The notes beneath the pieces were generated by a model. That model saw nothing but the letters and a program-made list of their open reading frames with translations, was not told the origin of the DNA and did no database searches. The translations under genes and the position numbers were made by a program. Source: a virus. Taken from it: a stretch of 64,000 nt of DNA. The stretch covers positions 19,538-83,537 of IMG/VR virus record IMGVR_UViG_3300020193_000007; one strand, written 5' to 3'. Numbering within the stretch: the first letter of the stretch is position 1; the number at the start of each line of letters is the position of its first letter. Shown one piece after another: positions 8,517 through 20,345 of the stretch.

Positions 8517-10985
8517 TTAAATTATCCTTGCACCAAGCTTATACCAATAAAGTATTGGAGTGGAATTTGATAGTTTATTTTTTTGCATTACTGCCTTGAG
8601 TATAATAGAATTTATTGGATTTGGAACATCTGGTTCATTATAGTAGGCTATTTGAGGTATTGTTAAATTATCGCTTAAATTTTGATTAAATGCCAGTATT
8701 TCGGGTACTCCCTCAAAGCTTCTTCCAATTGGAGATATTTTAATCCACTTGCTTCCCCCATCTACGCTTATGTAATATTTTATGGAGGCTTCCCCAAACT
8801 TGGTCTGCGGAATATATTCTGAAACCTCTAAACTTAATAGCTCCAATTGACCGTCAATAAAAAATGGTTTTGAAATTATTTCCGCATTGTCTCTGTAGGA
8901 TTCTTTGCCAATTGAAATATCTCTTATTCCGATGCTTGCTCTTTTTGCTTTAAGGTATTCAAAATTTCTTACAAGATTTAAAAATACCTTTTTATCTTTG
9001 ACTATTGGATTTGTATTCGTTTCAACAGACATATTTGATGAAAGCGGAATATCTATAACCTTGAGGCATACTCCAAAGTTTTTTTCTATATCAGTTAAGG
9101 GGATTGGAGGAGGTGCGGGGAACTGTAAGGTTTGATAAATTCCTACCCTAAATTGTGTTGGACTGTCTACATGTGCAACTCTAAATGTTGCCAATATATC
9201 CAGATCATCACCCCATCTATCTCTAATATAGACTTTAGAATTTACAGATAAGCCATGATTATTGACTGTTGTTATTATTAATGTTGAAGAGTTTGAATCC
9301 TCTTGTACTGTCTTCATTTTTATTCTAAGATTTTCTAATTGTTTTCCTACATCTATGGTTGGATCAACCAACACACATGCTGTGGACGGAATACCATCGA
9401 CGATTCTTTTTATGGTGGCGTCCATAGACCCTTTTTCTGCATACCAATTTGCTTTATCCCTAGTGGAAAATAGATCAATATTTAAATTACTATCTTTTTT
9501 GTACCAATAAAACGATTCTTTTCCAGAAGTCAATTTTATTTGATATTTTGAACTGCCCGTAGTAGATTCTTTTTCTGTTATCACCACTTGTTTTTGATTA
9601 TTGGCAGAACTTTTATGTACCGATAAATTATCAATGGGTGGAATAACAAGGTTTTTGTCCCAAATGGATTCATTTTTGTGTGTAGAAATTAGGGATAATG
9701 GATTAAATCTTGTTTGGTTTTTCCATTTTTGCGAAGAGCCAACCTCATATGGTGTCCAATATGCGTGTTTGATTGTTGTGTTGTTAAATTCGCTTTGTTC
9801 CAATGTAATATATATTTTATTAACTTTTATTTCATCAAAATTTACAATTCCTTTGTTATAAAAAAAGTTTTTATAATTCTGGATTGTCTTTAAAGCGATG
9901 TCGGAACCAATCACAATCGGCTCATTTTTTATCAACTCGTAAGTTTTATTGTTAGTTTCATCCAAGAGTAAAATTGATGTTACTTTTATATTTTTTATTA
10001 GAGCATTTGCGCCTTGCGTGTCATAGCCAAAAAATGGGAGTATAGATATTGTATTGACGTATTCTCCAGATTTTGAAGAGCTAGTGAACTCAATTGTTAG
10101 ACTCAGCGGCTTTGAAGTATCAAATGCGGCCCAATTAATGTATTTGCCACCGCTTCCCATGCACTGAAACTCATACTCGGGCCTATCCTGCTCGGAGCCG
10201 GAAGGTATCAATGGATTTACAACCTCAAGTCGAATAGCTTCATACTCAAAATAGGTAGCAGCACTTTTGTCAAGCATTGAATTTTCATTTGATCTAAGTA
10301 TTGATGAGTCCTTCTCATATAAAAAGGGATTATTTTTTCCGTCATTTTCAAAAATAAAATGATTTCCCCTTAAACCATTTGATGTCTTTACAAATTTTAC
10401 TTCACTTGAAATTGAGTCATTATAATTTTGATTTACAATTCTGACCTTGGCATTCCATCTGCTGGAGTTCGTTCTCGCAAGAGAAGCGTAGCCATCTGAA
10501 ACATCGGGAACATATCCGGGAGTAATTTTAGAGGATTCAACCATCGACAAATCATTAAAAGAATCGCCGAAGTATTTAATATTAATAGAAGTACCCTTGG
10601 AATAAATTTCTAAAACATCTATCTTGGATCTTACTCTGGTTAAAAATGATTTTTCAGATTCTATTTTATTAGAAAAAAGATTAAAAGTATTAACATAATT
10701 TGCAGATAATGTATCAAATTGATTTGTAACAATATTTAGATCATTGGACAAATTAGATACAAATTCATTGAACATTTCAGAACTTGGAATATCACCCCTG
10801 TGTAAAGTCAGTGGCTTTGACATTACGCCACCTATATTTTTGTTTATTTCCTGCAGCAGTTTTTGATATGCCTTGTCATAATCTTTTGGTGATACGTTTT
10901 TGAGATTAGAATAATCTTCAATAAATTTTTGAACCTTAGATATTATTTGGGCATACGCTAGTGTGTCTGTAGATAATTGAGCCAT
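8517..10985 (-). CDS. Large beta-rich baseplate-peripheral protein with anchor motif
   Basis: An 822-residue virion protein. The N-terminus (about 1-130) is helical and contains LTLHRGDIPSSEMFN (about 60-75) followed by a coiled coil, the same plan as in the genes at 4590, 5861 and, weakly, 6307. The remainder is beta-rich; near the C-terminus the sequence SVDGGSKWIKISP resembles the discoidin/sialidase-like strands common in phage fibres. It is probably a baseplate-attached fibre or receptor-contact protein. I checked the CGG trinucleotides in this gene and found none in frame. Confidence 0.6.
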   Translation of the reverse strand: MAQLSTDTLAYAQIISKVQKFIEDYSNLKNVSPKDYDKAYQKLLQEINKNIGGVMSKPLTLHRGDIPSSEMFNEFVSNLSNDLNIVTNQFDTLSANYVNTFNLFSNKIESEKSFLTRVRSKIDVLEIYSKGTSINIKYFGDSFNDLSMVESSKITPGYVPDVSDGYASLARTNSSRWNAKVRIVNQNYNDSISSEVKFVKTSNGLRGNHFIFENDGKNNPFLYEKDSSILRSNENSMLDKSAATYFEYEAIRLEVVNPLIPSGSEQDRPEYEFQCMGSGGKYINWAAFDTSKPLSLTIEFTSSSKSGEYVNTISILPFFGYDTQGANALIKNIKVTSILLLDETNNKTYELIKNEPIVIGSDIALKTIQNYKNFFYNKGIVNFDEIKVNKIYITLEQSEFNNTTIKHAYWTPYEVGSSQKWKNQTRFNPLSLISTHKNESIWDKNLVIPPIDNLSVHKSSANNQKQVVITEKESTTGSSKYQIKLTSGKESFYWYKKDSNLNIDLFSTRDKANWYAEKGSMDATIKRIVDGIPSTACVLVDPTIDVGKQLENLRIKMKTVQEDSNSSTLIITTVNNHGLSVNSKVYIRDRWGDDLDILATFRVAHVDSPTQFRVGIYQTLQFPAPPPIPLTDIEKNFGVCLKVIDIPLSSNMSVETNTNPIVKDKKVFLNLVRNFEYLKAKRASIGIRDISIGKESYRDNAEIISKPFFIDGQLELLSLEVSEYIPQTKFGEASIKYYISVDGGSKWIKISPIGRSFEGVPEILAFNQNLSDNLTIPQIAYYNEPDVPNPINSIILKAVMQKNKLSNSTPILYWYKLGARII

Positions 10986-10994
10986 GTCTAATCC

Positions 10995-13686
10995 TTATAT
11001 GAATTTCTTTTTATATTTATTATCATACTTAAGAAAATTATTATTTATTGCAATGTCCTTGTCAAGAGAGAATTTAAATAGAAGTCTGTCGATTGAATAG
11101 TTTTCGTCCCCCTTATTGATGCTTCTTAAAATTATCCTATATCTAAAAATATTGGGTATATATTGATAGAAAACCCTAAACGATTTGTCAATAAATTTAT
11201 TAAATAAAATTGTTTGCTCAGAATGAACAAAAAGTGTAGATTCATACGAATAAAAATTCGGAACCTGTGAGCTGGATAGGATGTAATTTGTCAGATTAAT
11301 TGCATTAGATCCATCTTCAAAAATTATTTTGACTGGAGAATAGCCTGAGTAATCAAAACTGCCAAAAGAACTTTTACTTGTAGTTACCGTTCCATTAATT
11401 GATGAATAAACTGCATTGACTAATTTTTCCTGACTTATATATGGTGCGTAGGCTAGTTTGCATGTTTTGTCTAAATTTGTTTTTTCAAACCTTTCACCAT
11501 TTAAGCCGTTAAAAGATGCGTTTACCAAAACTGGATTAGCCGAGGATTTAGAAAATAAAGATATCTCTTTGTGATTATCAATATTTTCCGGAATATACGA
11601 AACATGATATTTTTTATTTGCATTGTGATTTAATATTTGAATATTTTTTCCGTTTATATTATAAGATCCAAAAACAATCTCTGTTGAATCTCCATATAAC
11701 CTAAGAGACTCTTGCCTCGGCAAAAACCTTAAGGATGCTTCCCCCCTAAGGTTTGGGAACAATACTTCTCCTCTGATAAATGTGTCTTGATACGGAATTA
11801 TTGGCAGCCAATCTTCCTCAAAAATCGGATTATCTTTTATTGATACACTAAATTCAACTCCCGTATTATCAAATTGAGGATTATTTTCCAAATAATTTAG
11901 CTCATTAAAGTACTCTGCATACATTTTTGTTTTCATTGGAAGGCCTTCAGTCGGTATTTTTTTGCTCACAAAAAAAGACCTATTCGAAAGGGCGGATGTA
12001 GAAAAGTTTGAAGTGCTCATGGTCGTAAACTCGTTACCTTTTGAAAAGAATGATATATTTTTTATTGAAAAAACGTATTCATACATTCCTGCGTCTTCAA
12101 CATTGTCAAAAAATTCAGAAGATCTCATTGCGCTAACATGGTCGATGGAATTTTCAAGGAAGTGACTATTGTTTTCTGGCTTATTTGAATCAGATAATGG
12201 TATTATTCCTCCAGATTCATATTTGTAGACACCTTTAACTAAGTCTGTTAAATTTGATTCTATATAAGCTCTACTCACCATGGAGCGTAATTTTGATCCA
12301 AGAGAATAGGATACTATTGAAAACACTATATTTGACAATATAGTTGTATTTTTAAACTGATTTAAATCATCAATGTCTGAAAAGAATTTTTTGTTCTTAA
12401 ATTGCTCCATCACGCCAACATTAAAATCTTCATAATCTTTAGGATAATAATCTGTATAATCATAATAATATAATTTTTTATTTCTAGTTATATAATCAGC
12501 TGCAAAATCTTTTAAGAAATATTTAATTATCAAATCCTGTAATTTATCATGACTCTTTTTTCTTGAAGATCTTATTGCCGCAGAAATTTGATTAACCATT
12601 TTTCCATTTATTTCTGATTGAATTGGGGTTATTTTTGTCCTTAAGTAGTTACTTTGCCCAAAAAATAAAACAAGACTTTTTACAGGTTCATTTCCAGATA
12701 ATTCTATGTCTACACTATTTTTAATTCTTAAAGAATTAGGAAGTAATTTATACTTACCTGAACTAGTAGACGAAAGTGTATTTGATGAAGTAGTATTCGT
12801 AGATTGTACAAATATTTGCAAAAGGTCAAGATCATCACTTATATTTGGTGTAATGCGTATTCTGGCAATATCTTTTATTGTTTTAAATTTAATTTCAATA
12901 CCTATTTGAGCTGATGGACTAATTGCATTTTCTAAATTAAAACTTGAAAAAATACTTTGATCAAATATGTTTTCTTGAATTACCATAGGCGATTTAACTG
13001 TTAGATTCCAAACATGATTTGAAGAGGAATTCAATACTTTTTCTATTCCGAGTATTGCTAGATATATACTCTTCTGAAAAATTCCTGTAATAAGTGATGC
13101 TTTCAATTTCGTTAATGTCTAAATTAATTAATTTTTTCTCATAATTTTCAGAATATTTTAAGGTTCCACTAAAAGAATCTACAAAACAATTCTCCCTTTG
13201 CCCAAAAGGAACTCCAGATCTATCCGGAATAATGTGCATGGCGTCTGAGTATATTTGGGAATTGGAATCATTATCAAAATTTTCTACAAAAGTATGATCA
13301 TACAAGTCTTCTTCTCCGGAAAGAAAACTCCATTTATCTATATAAGATTCAAGATAGGAAATATCTTTTTCTAATTTTTGAATTTCTCCAGAGAAAATAG
13401 AAGACATGGAAGATGTAAGTATCGATAATGTTCTTGAAATATCGTAGGTTGATTTAATTCTTAAATCGATATCTCTGAATAAGTCAATCATTGGTTCTTT
13501 TTGTATAACACTTAAGGAGTTAATCAAGCTTGGAATATAGCTTGCCGCACTAGAAAATGATCCTATTTTATTTAAAAGATTCCCTATTTGCGCCTTTTCA
13601 ACAACGGATTCGGACAAAATTTCACTAACGGTCCTTCTTGATTGTCTATTGAAAGAGGATATGTTTTCGCTTAATTGAGTCAACAT
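10995..13686 (-). CDS. Baseplate-peripheral protein, 896 residues, needs one +1 shift at CGG
   Basis: Two overlapping frames (12994-13686, 230 residues; 10995-13106) are one gene. Reading CGGA at codon 213 (13048-13050) as a four-base codon joins them into a continuous 896-residue protein. The start ATG at 13686 overlaps the preceding stop in a TAATG, confirming the true gene start. The N-terminal 210 residues are mostly helical/coiled coil (for example around 100-135); the rest is beta-rich with many Ser/Asn residues and no catalytic motif. It belongs to the run of large appendage proteins between the baseplate wedges and the anchor-domain proteins. No family recognised. Confidence 0.65.
13048..13050 (-). 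other. CGG +1 recoding site 15
   Basis: In-frame ACT-CGG followed by A, codon 213 of the 10995-13686 gene. Without a shift translation stops at 12994; with CGGA read as one codon the frame continues for 683 residues. Confidence 0.85.
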
Positions 13687-16600
13687 TATACTGTATTCCA
13701 GTCGTTTCCGTCCATGTCCTGAATATCAAACGCGATACCGGCAGTTAAGTTCGATCTTACTATATTATAAACTTCTTCTTTGGAAATAAAATTGTCTTTC
13801 ACTTCTTTGGGTATTTTAATTATAACATATCCACCATTGGGATATAGGTAGCCTTTACCAGAATAAAGATCAGAAAAGTTTAATATATTTGGTTTTTGGT
13901 CCAATAATTTAGTTGTGTTCTCAAGCGGTTTTACGCCGCCACCTTTTAGTCTTAAATCTCTTATATTGATTTGGTCAAAAGTAAATTTTTTATTCGTAGA
14001 TACAGTACCAATATGAAGCGCAAGAGGATCGTAGGAAACTTTTCTTGAATTAAACAAAGAATAATCGTAGGTAAAATTTAAAAAATTTGTTGGTTTTATA
14101 AATTGCTTTATTTCAAAATATTCACCATTTTCTATATACTCCACCCTACATGGAAGTATGTAAAAATGAGTTGGAATATCAGTCCTAATCGCGCCATTAA
14201 GGATCTCAATTTTGTCTCCGATATTGCTTTGACATGTTTGCCATAAACGGATTGCTAAGAATTTGTTTTTTATTTATACTATATACCATTATATTGGGAT
14301 TCTTAACCACATAGCTTACCATTATATTTTTAGGATTAGACGGAACTATTTCGTTGTCAAAATAAATCAATCCCAAATGTTTATTATAATTCTTGATTTG
14401 ATCATCACCAACTTCTTGCCATTGATTGTTGGAATCTTTTATTTTTATGTCAACCCAACATTCAATTGATCCGGCATCTGTGTAGTAGGTGTTTATATTT
14501 GGCTTGTTGGTCAATTCTTGAGTAACATGAAATGAACCATGCCTTAGTTTTATCTCATTTCTTGATACAACAATAGGATTCTCATCTAAGATATCATAAT
14601 AACCAGATCCAAATATTCCTGAAGAGGGTATTGGTATATTGGTAGTATCGTAAAAGCACCTTACGGTTTGCCCTTTATAGTCTTTTCTCCAATCAGTATA
14701 TATTCCGTTGGTTGGTATGTTAATTTTTTTATAAAATCTACCTCTGCTCAGGTTTATAAACCAATTGTCAAATTTAGTTAGATCCTTGGGTGGGTTGGAG
14801 ATTGCGATTTTAGACCTGTCGCTTAACCTGACCGAATATATAGGGCAAACCATCTTTGCCGGAAATTGAAACTCTCTCAACGTACCTGTTCTATTTTCTA
14901 TTCCAATAATATTCTCAGTGGTTATGGATTCTTTGTCTGCGTCATAGGCAATCAAACCTATGTATATATCCCTCTTATTTTTCATATAATATTGATAAGT
15001 ATACTTTTTACCTAAAAACTGTCTGGTTTTTATATTGTAGAAACCCCACTGTAATCCGTCAGGTGCGGGCAGCGAGCTTCCATTTGAGTCTTTTAAATCC
15101 CATTTTAAGATTGTATTACCAAAAGAAACATCTACTGTTGTCTTCGTTGATGCATCTAGCGGTTGAATAAACTTGGAATAATTTGGTATCCCTATTGGAT
15201 TTCCCAAACTATCTGTCAAAACAACAACTCCATCCTTGACATTAATTGATCTCTTTTTATCTTGCTTGCTATTCAAACCATTTACGTCTGCATCGGCAAC
15301 ATAATAATTTGAAACATCATATTCTTCTGAAAACTCTTGAGAATCTACCTGCACACCGTTTGTGGTAACAACCTGATATATAGGTGCCATATTTTTTAAT
15401 ACACTAAATTGTGAATTAACATCTGATGAACTAAGTGTTACCGTACCGGTGGGCCCGCCCGTACGATCAACCGAAGTTATGCTCGGATTTATTCCAGAAA
15501 AACCAGTTGTTTGCGAAGGGGGTTCTATTGTATATGTCACTCCATCTCTGATGAAAACAATATCACTATTCTTAAAACCAGTCGATGGAGTATAAATTGA
15601 TGGATCATTTAAAGTATGCGTAAAATCTACAGTTACAGGCTTTCCTTCTGCGTCCAAAATTACTTTTCCATCTTTATCTACTGCGTTTGCCCTTATATTC
15701 AATGAAGTTAAGCTAATAGAATTTATTGTAGAACCCGGATATGCGTTGGCATCGGCGGCTGAAGCCAATTTAAAAACTCCAAAATCACCAGAGGTAATAT
15801 TTGTTTCTCCGGTGATTGAACCTGATGCGGTTGCAGTAAATTTAAAATTGCCACTTTCTGTTTGAGGTGGACTTCCACTTTTACCCGGAACTGGAGTGGC
15901 AATCCTGAAACTAACATCTTTAATGGAAAACCCTTCGGCGTGGGGGCCGTAGGTTTCCTTATCTTGATTTGTCAAAGATTCCCCGACAACCTCTAACATA
16001 ACATATTTTATGTTCCTATTATTTGCATCTGGGACGTTTATGGAAAATTTTTCATTTGGCGAAATCAACCTGTCAATTACAAAAGTATTTTGTGGTTTCG
16101 CCCTAGTCGCACCTTCATTGAATTCTGGAACTCTTTGCTCCCCAAGCCCAAGATCGTCTTCATACATCCAAACTTTTCTGACCCTAACCGGCCAACTGCC
16201 CGAAGTGATGTTGATTGCCGATATCGTTTGCCAGTCCATTTTTTCTCCAGATTGTTTTTCAACTTCTGGAATTTCCAAAACAATATGATCAACCACCGTC
16301 GTTGGACCGGGCACTCCGGTATAGCTTATCCTTCTATATTCGGTAGATTCAGATCCGTCATAGGCACTTTGGATATCGGAATACAAGACTGCAGCTGCTA
16401 TAAACTTTATTGCGTCCTTTGGTGCCCCATTTAATTGCGACTGATATTTTGATCTGTCATATTTGTATAGATTAAGCCAGTATAATCCCAAAATTGATTT
16501 AGTTTCAGAATCAACTATTGAATCTATTTTGTTTAATTTTTTCTTCGACTGAAATTGTCTAACTGCGTCTGCCGTTTTTGCATCATATACTCCATTCAAC

Positions 16601-19600
16601 GTAATGGCAATATTATTTTTAGAAAGAGTATATTGAACATACAATATGTAGCTTGTTGACATCCCTAACTTTGATTTGCCTGGAGTCGTGGTTCGAGCTC
16701 CACCGCCGCCACCTCCGCCGCCGCCGCCTTTCTCAGAGCCAGTAATACGACCACCGCCACCGCCACCTGGGGATTGGATAACTGGTTCATAAATTTGATA
16801 CACATTTAAAAATCTATTAAATAATATATCAAATATGGCTATGCCAGTTGTGTCGTCGGGTAAAGAGCCGTAGTATTCCTGTAGTAGAGCCCAGCAATGT
16901 AGAAATTGCTCCTGAAAAGATTTTAGATATCTTAATCAGGCGCTCACCGACCCGTCGGTAATGGTATTCTCAAAAAGTTGTCAGTTGATTCGTATGTCTT
17001 ATGTATTATGTCAATTTTCTGCTGAAGAGTAAGGGTTACCCCTAAATTTTTGACATGAAGCGTTGTAGTCAAGTTGTTTAATTTTGATTCCCAAATCAAA
17101 AACATATCCTCAAGTGTTTTGAACTCACTACGCTTACCGCCATAACCCTGAGCTGAATCGTAAAACCACCAAATCTTATCCTGATTCTGGACTTTTTTCC
17201 AAGAGTACAGTCCATTTTTTTTTGTTTTTCCGAGCTATTATGCCCTTGTTTGCAGTCGATTTCGCAATATTTGGAAAAAGAACTGTATTGTATACCTTTG
17301 CGTTATTACCACTGCTATCGTCAGACATCATCACCTGGGCCGTATCTACGCCGCCAGCAACGCCGCCACCCCCACCGCCGGGATTGGGCGACGGAGAATA
17401 GTCCTTATCTGAACCAACAGCTTTGCCAATCATATACTCATCCCAATAGCGTGTTATCGGAAGATCATTTGTGTAATGAAAATTGTTTCTTGTGTGTGAT
17501 ATGTTGTCAAATTTTCTATACAAAATGTCAGTGACCGAAAAAACATTTGTTGGATACCTGTATAAATGAAAAGGTGATTCCCTATTTTGGACTGGTATCT
17601 GCTGATACTTGGTATCATCATAAGCTCCGTAATCTGCAGCAGATCGTCCTTCCGCGATTTCCGCAATCGCATTTTTAGTAGTAACGGTTACGCCGCTTGA
17701 TTCTCCATCAAGGGCCAAAGTAAAAGGACTTGACCAATTTACCTCGTAGCTAAACCTATTCGTTGTAACTTTTGTAACAAAAATCTGTGTTTTAAACTTA
17801 TAGTCATAGTCTCTAACGAATTGACTTCCTGGTAAATATTCTCTTGGTGTTTTAATAACTGAATTTACCTGAGCCAAATAGTCTGAATAGTCCAAGACTA
17901 TATGGGGATAATAAATCGAATCAAGATCAAACTGTCTGGAGTAGACAATCGAGTATGCATCCACGGACAAGCCTGATCCTGCAAGTTTGTTTTTTGCAGC
18001 ACTTGAAATTTGATGTATGCTGTAGGAAGTTTTTACATTTGCAAAAATGTAATTGCTGTTATCTATTTTATCAAAGTTGAGAAATTTGACGTTATCATTT
18101 GTACACTCTATATAAAAGTCGACGTTGCTAAAGTCGGGATTTATCATCGTCGCCGCATCCACCTCATTTGAGGTTGCTTCAAAATCCTGTATCAAAAGTT
18201 CCCCTATGGAACTGTTAATTTCTCGACAAAAAAAGTTTTTCATTACCTGAAGAGTAATGCCATCCTGCGGGGGCATTGATTCTGGCATTTTCATTCCGAA
18301 CTTAAAAGCCTTTTTTTCATCATCAAACAGGACGGTAACGTCACCTTTTTCATCTGGTCTTGCATTAATTGTCCATGAGTTTCTCCAAGGAGAAATATTC
18401 CAAACTATAACAGAATCCTCAGAATATTGCTGCCTACTGTTTACCTTGTTTTTGTTTGACTCACAAATTATATTGTAAAACATTTTGTTTGGACCTATGA
18501 CTGCCTCACTCAAAGATCCTGTTTGACTACCAGCTACTCCGACTGGAAATTTGTTTGTTGATCCATTATTTTTCCCGGAAACAAGAAGTCCACCCCCACC
18601 ATAATTATCATTTATAAATGTTAGGAATGAATTAAGGCAAAAAATCGAAAATGCAGAAAATTCAGAGGCAGAATTATACTTATCCCTTAGTATTGTAGAG
18701 TACTTATTGTTTCCATCTTGTAAATAGGATATAGATCTTGCTGAACCATCTGAACTTTCCGGACTTCCATTGAATGCTCTTATTTTGTAAATTGAATTAT
18801 TAGAGAGAATGTTTTTTCTATCTCCAAATATACCAAAATTACCTATCGAAGATTCATTATATTCAGCCATGTCCCAGGCGTTGAATGATTCATCTCCATT
18901 CACGTACTCATCGACAATTTTAATTAAACCGGTGTTGTTTTCTATTGACGAAAGGGTAAAATCAAAATTACTGAGACCAGAAGCGGTAAGGCTAGCCTGA
19001 TCAAGATTTGAGCAGTCAATGAATATCGAAACCCCGTTGGATAACAGTAGATCAATTGTTCTTTTTTGATGTTCATTTATTTGCTTATTCGGACTCCAAA
19101 TTAAAAAATCATAAGAGAATACGTCTAAATCACTAACGTTTGTTGTCGGAGAAAAAATAGTGTCTATGTTTAATGCCCAATACAGTCTTTCGTTTTTCTT
19201 TGATCCTATATTGGCTAATGGATTTTCAAACAAGAAATTTTGTTGATTGATTACAGACTCCTCCAAGTTTGCAAAAACATATGGATTTTCTATATTTTCT
19301 ATCAATCCAGAATACAGAACGGCCACATTTAATCTTGCCCTCTCTGCACTTTCGTGAATATCTTTGTTCTTGCTGAAGTTGTAGTTAATTTTTGCCAACA
19401 ATCTCCAATTGAAGTTTTGAAATGTTCTAGGATCTTGTATGGCTTTTTTGGGAGTTACAATTTTCCATCCATCATCATTTGTTTTGTTTTTCAATAGCTT
19501 ATTTTCTTTATGTGCAAACATTTGCGTTGAATAAACTCTTTTGTTAATCGAGCTAGGATCGATGACTTCTGACTCTTCTACGACATAAGTGTATGCCGGA

Positions 19601-20343
19601 ACAGCGTTAATGTACTCCCTATAGTTTAAAAACTGATTGTATGGTATCCCACTTGAATTCTTTTCGTATTTGTCATAAATTAAATATAGATTTACTGGAT
19701 CTGGCGAATCCATCAAGACAATTATTTTATAAAAATCTAATGAAGAATTTTTTATTATGTTTGGATATTTTTCTATATGAATTCTATATTTAGGCTCGCC
19801 ATACTCGTCTGCATATTTGTTTCCAGAATCATCAACTACCCTAATGTTATACCTATCTGGATCGTTAACTGCCGGAGACGTTTCGATTCCCGTATATGCT
19901 GAACCAGTTCCTGCCAGTATTGTATAAAATCTACTAACGTATACGCTGTGTGCAAACTTCAGATCTTCAAAGTTTGAAGCGTTGGTGAAATTGTATGGTT
20001 GTTTAACTTGTTCAGTTTTATTAATAATTAAATTGCTAATAGATACTTCTGAATTTTTTACAATTGGAGAATGTTTTGATTGATGTAATTCTGAATTGTT
20101 TTTTAAATATCTTAAAACCCCAAACTCATCTGCATACATTGAAAAGTCATCGTTTAAGGCTCTTATCTGACTGCCGTTTTCCGGTATTGTATTTGAAAGA
20201 TCTAACACGGAAAGAAAGTTTTCTGGCGTGACCTCATCTGCACTATACCACCCAAGATTAACCGAATCTACCGGCAGTGAATCACCCCTTTTAATTGATG
20301 GCTCTACCTGGTCAAGGGGCAGGAGTTTGCTAAAGGATTTCAT
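13686..20343 (-). CDS. Giant baseplate protein with peptidoglycan-binding domain, 2217 residues, four +1 CGG shifts
   Basis: The frames at 17176-20343 (1055 residues), an unannotated stretch at 16944-17230, a short third frame at about 16868-16946, 14206-16803 and 13686-14144 are one gene. CGG at codons 1038, 1132, 1158 and 2041 each shift the frame by +1 and give one protein of 2217 residues. Two glycine-rich linkers occur (near 17350-17390 and 16690-16775); the second is followed by a PG_binding_1-type domain at about residues 1229-1286 (LQ-like YVQYTL, GVYDAKTADAVRQFQ, IVDSETKSIL), which would bind peptidoglycan. The rest is beta-rich. It probably contacts the cell wall during infection. 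The stop TAA overlaps the next ATG (TAATG). Confidence 0.75.
14218..14220 (-). other. CGG +1 recoding site 14
   Basis: TAT-CGG-A, codon 2041 of the 2217-residue gene. The unshifted frame stops four codons later at 14206; the shifted frame runs on through 13686 with no other start needed. Confidence 0.85.
16868..16870 (-). other. CGG +1 recoding site 13
   Basis: CTA-CGG-C, codon 1158 of the 2217-residue gene. It returns the reading from the short third frame into the frame of 14206-16803; the apparent GTG start at 16803 is internal. Confidence 0.85.
16947..16949 (-). other. CGG +1 recoding site 12
   Basis: GGT-CGG-TGA, codon 1132 of the 2217-residue gene. CGG is directly followed by the unshifted stop TGA (16944-16946); reading CGGT avoids the stop and continues GAG CGC CTG. 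Confidence 0.85.
17230..17232 (-). other. CGG +1 recoding site 11
   Basis: GCT-CGG-A, codon 1038 of the 2217-residue gene. Shifting here gives a sensible continuation (KTKKNGLYSWKKV) while the unshifted frame is an unlikely basic run ending at 17176. Confidence 0.88.
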
Positions 20344-20345
20344 TT

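Noticed and set aside
16804-17175. Apparent 370-base intergenic gap
   Set aside because: Its minus-strand frames are coding and join through CGG sites 11, 12 and 13 into one protein.
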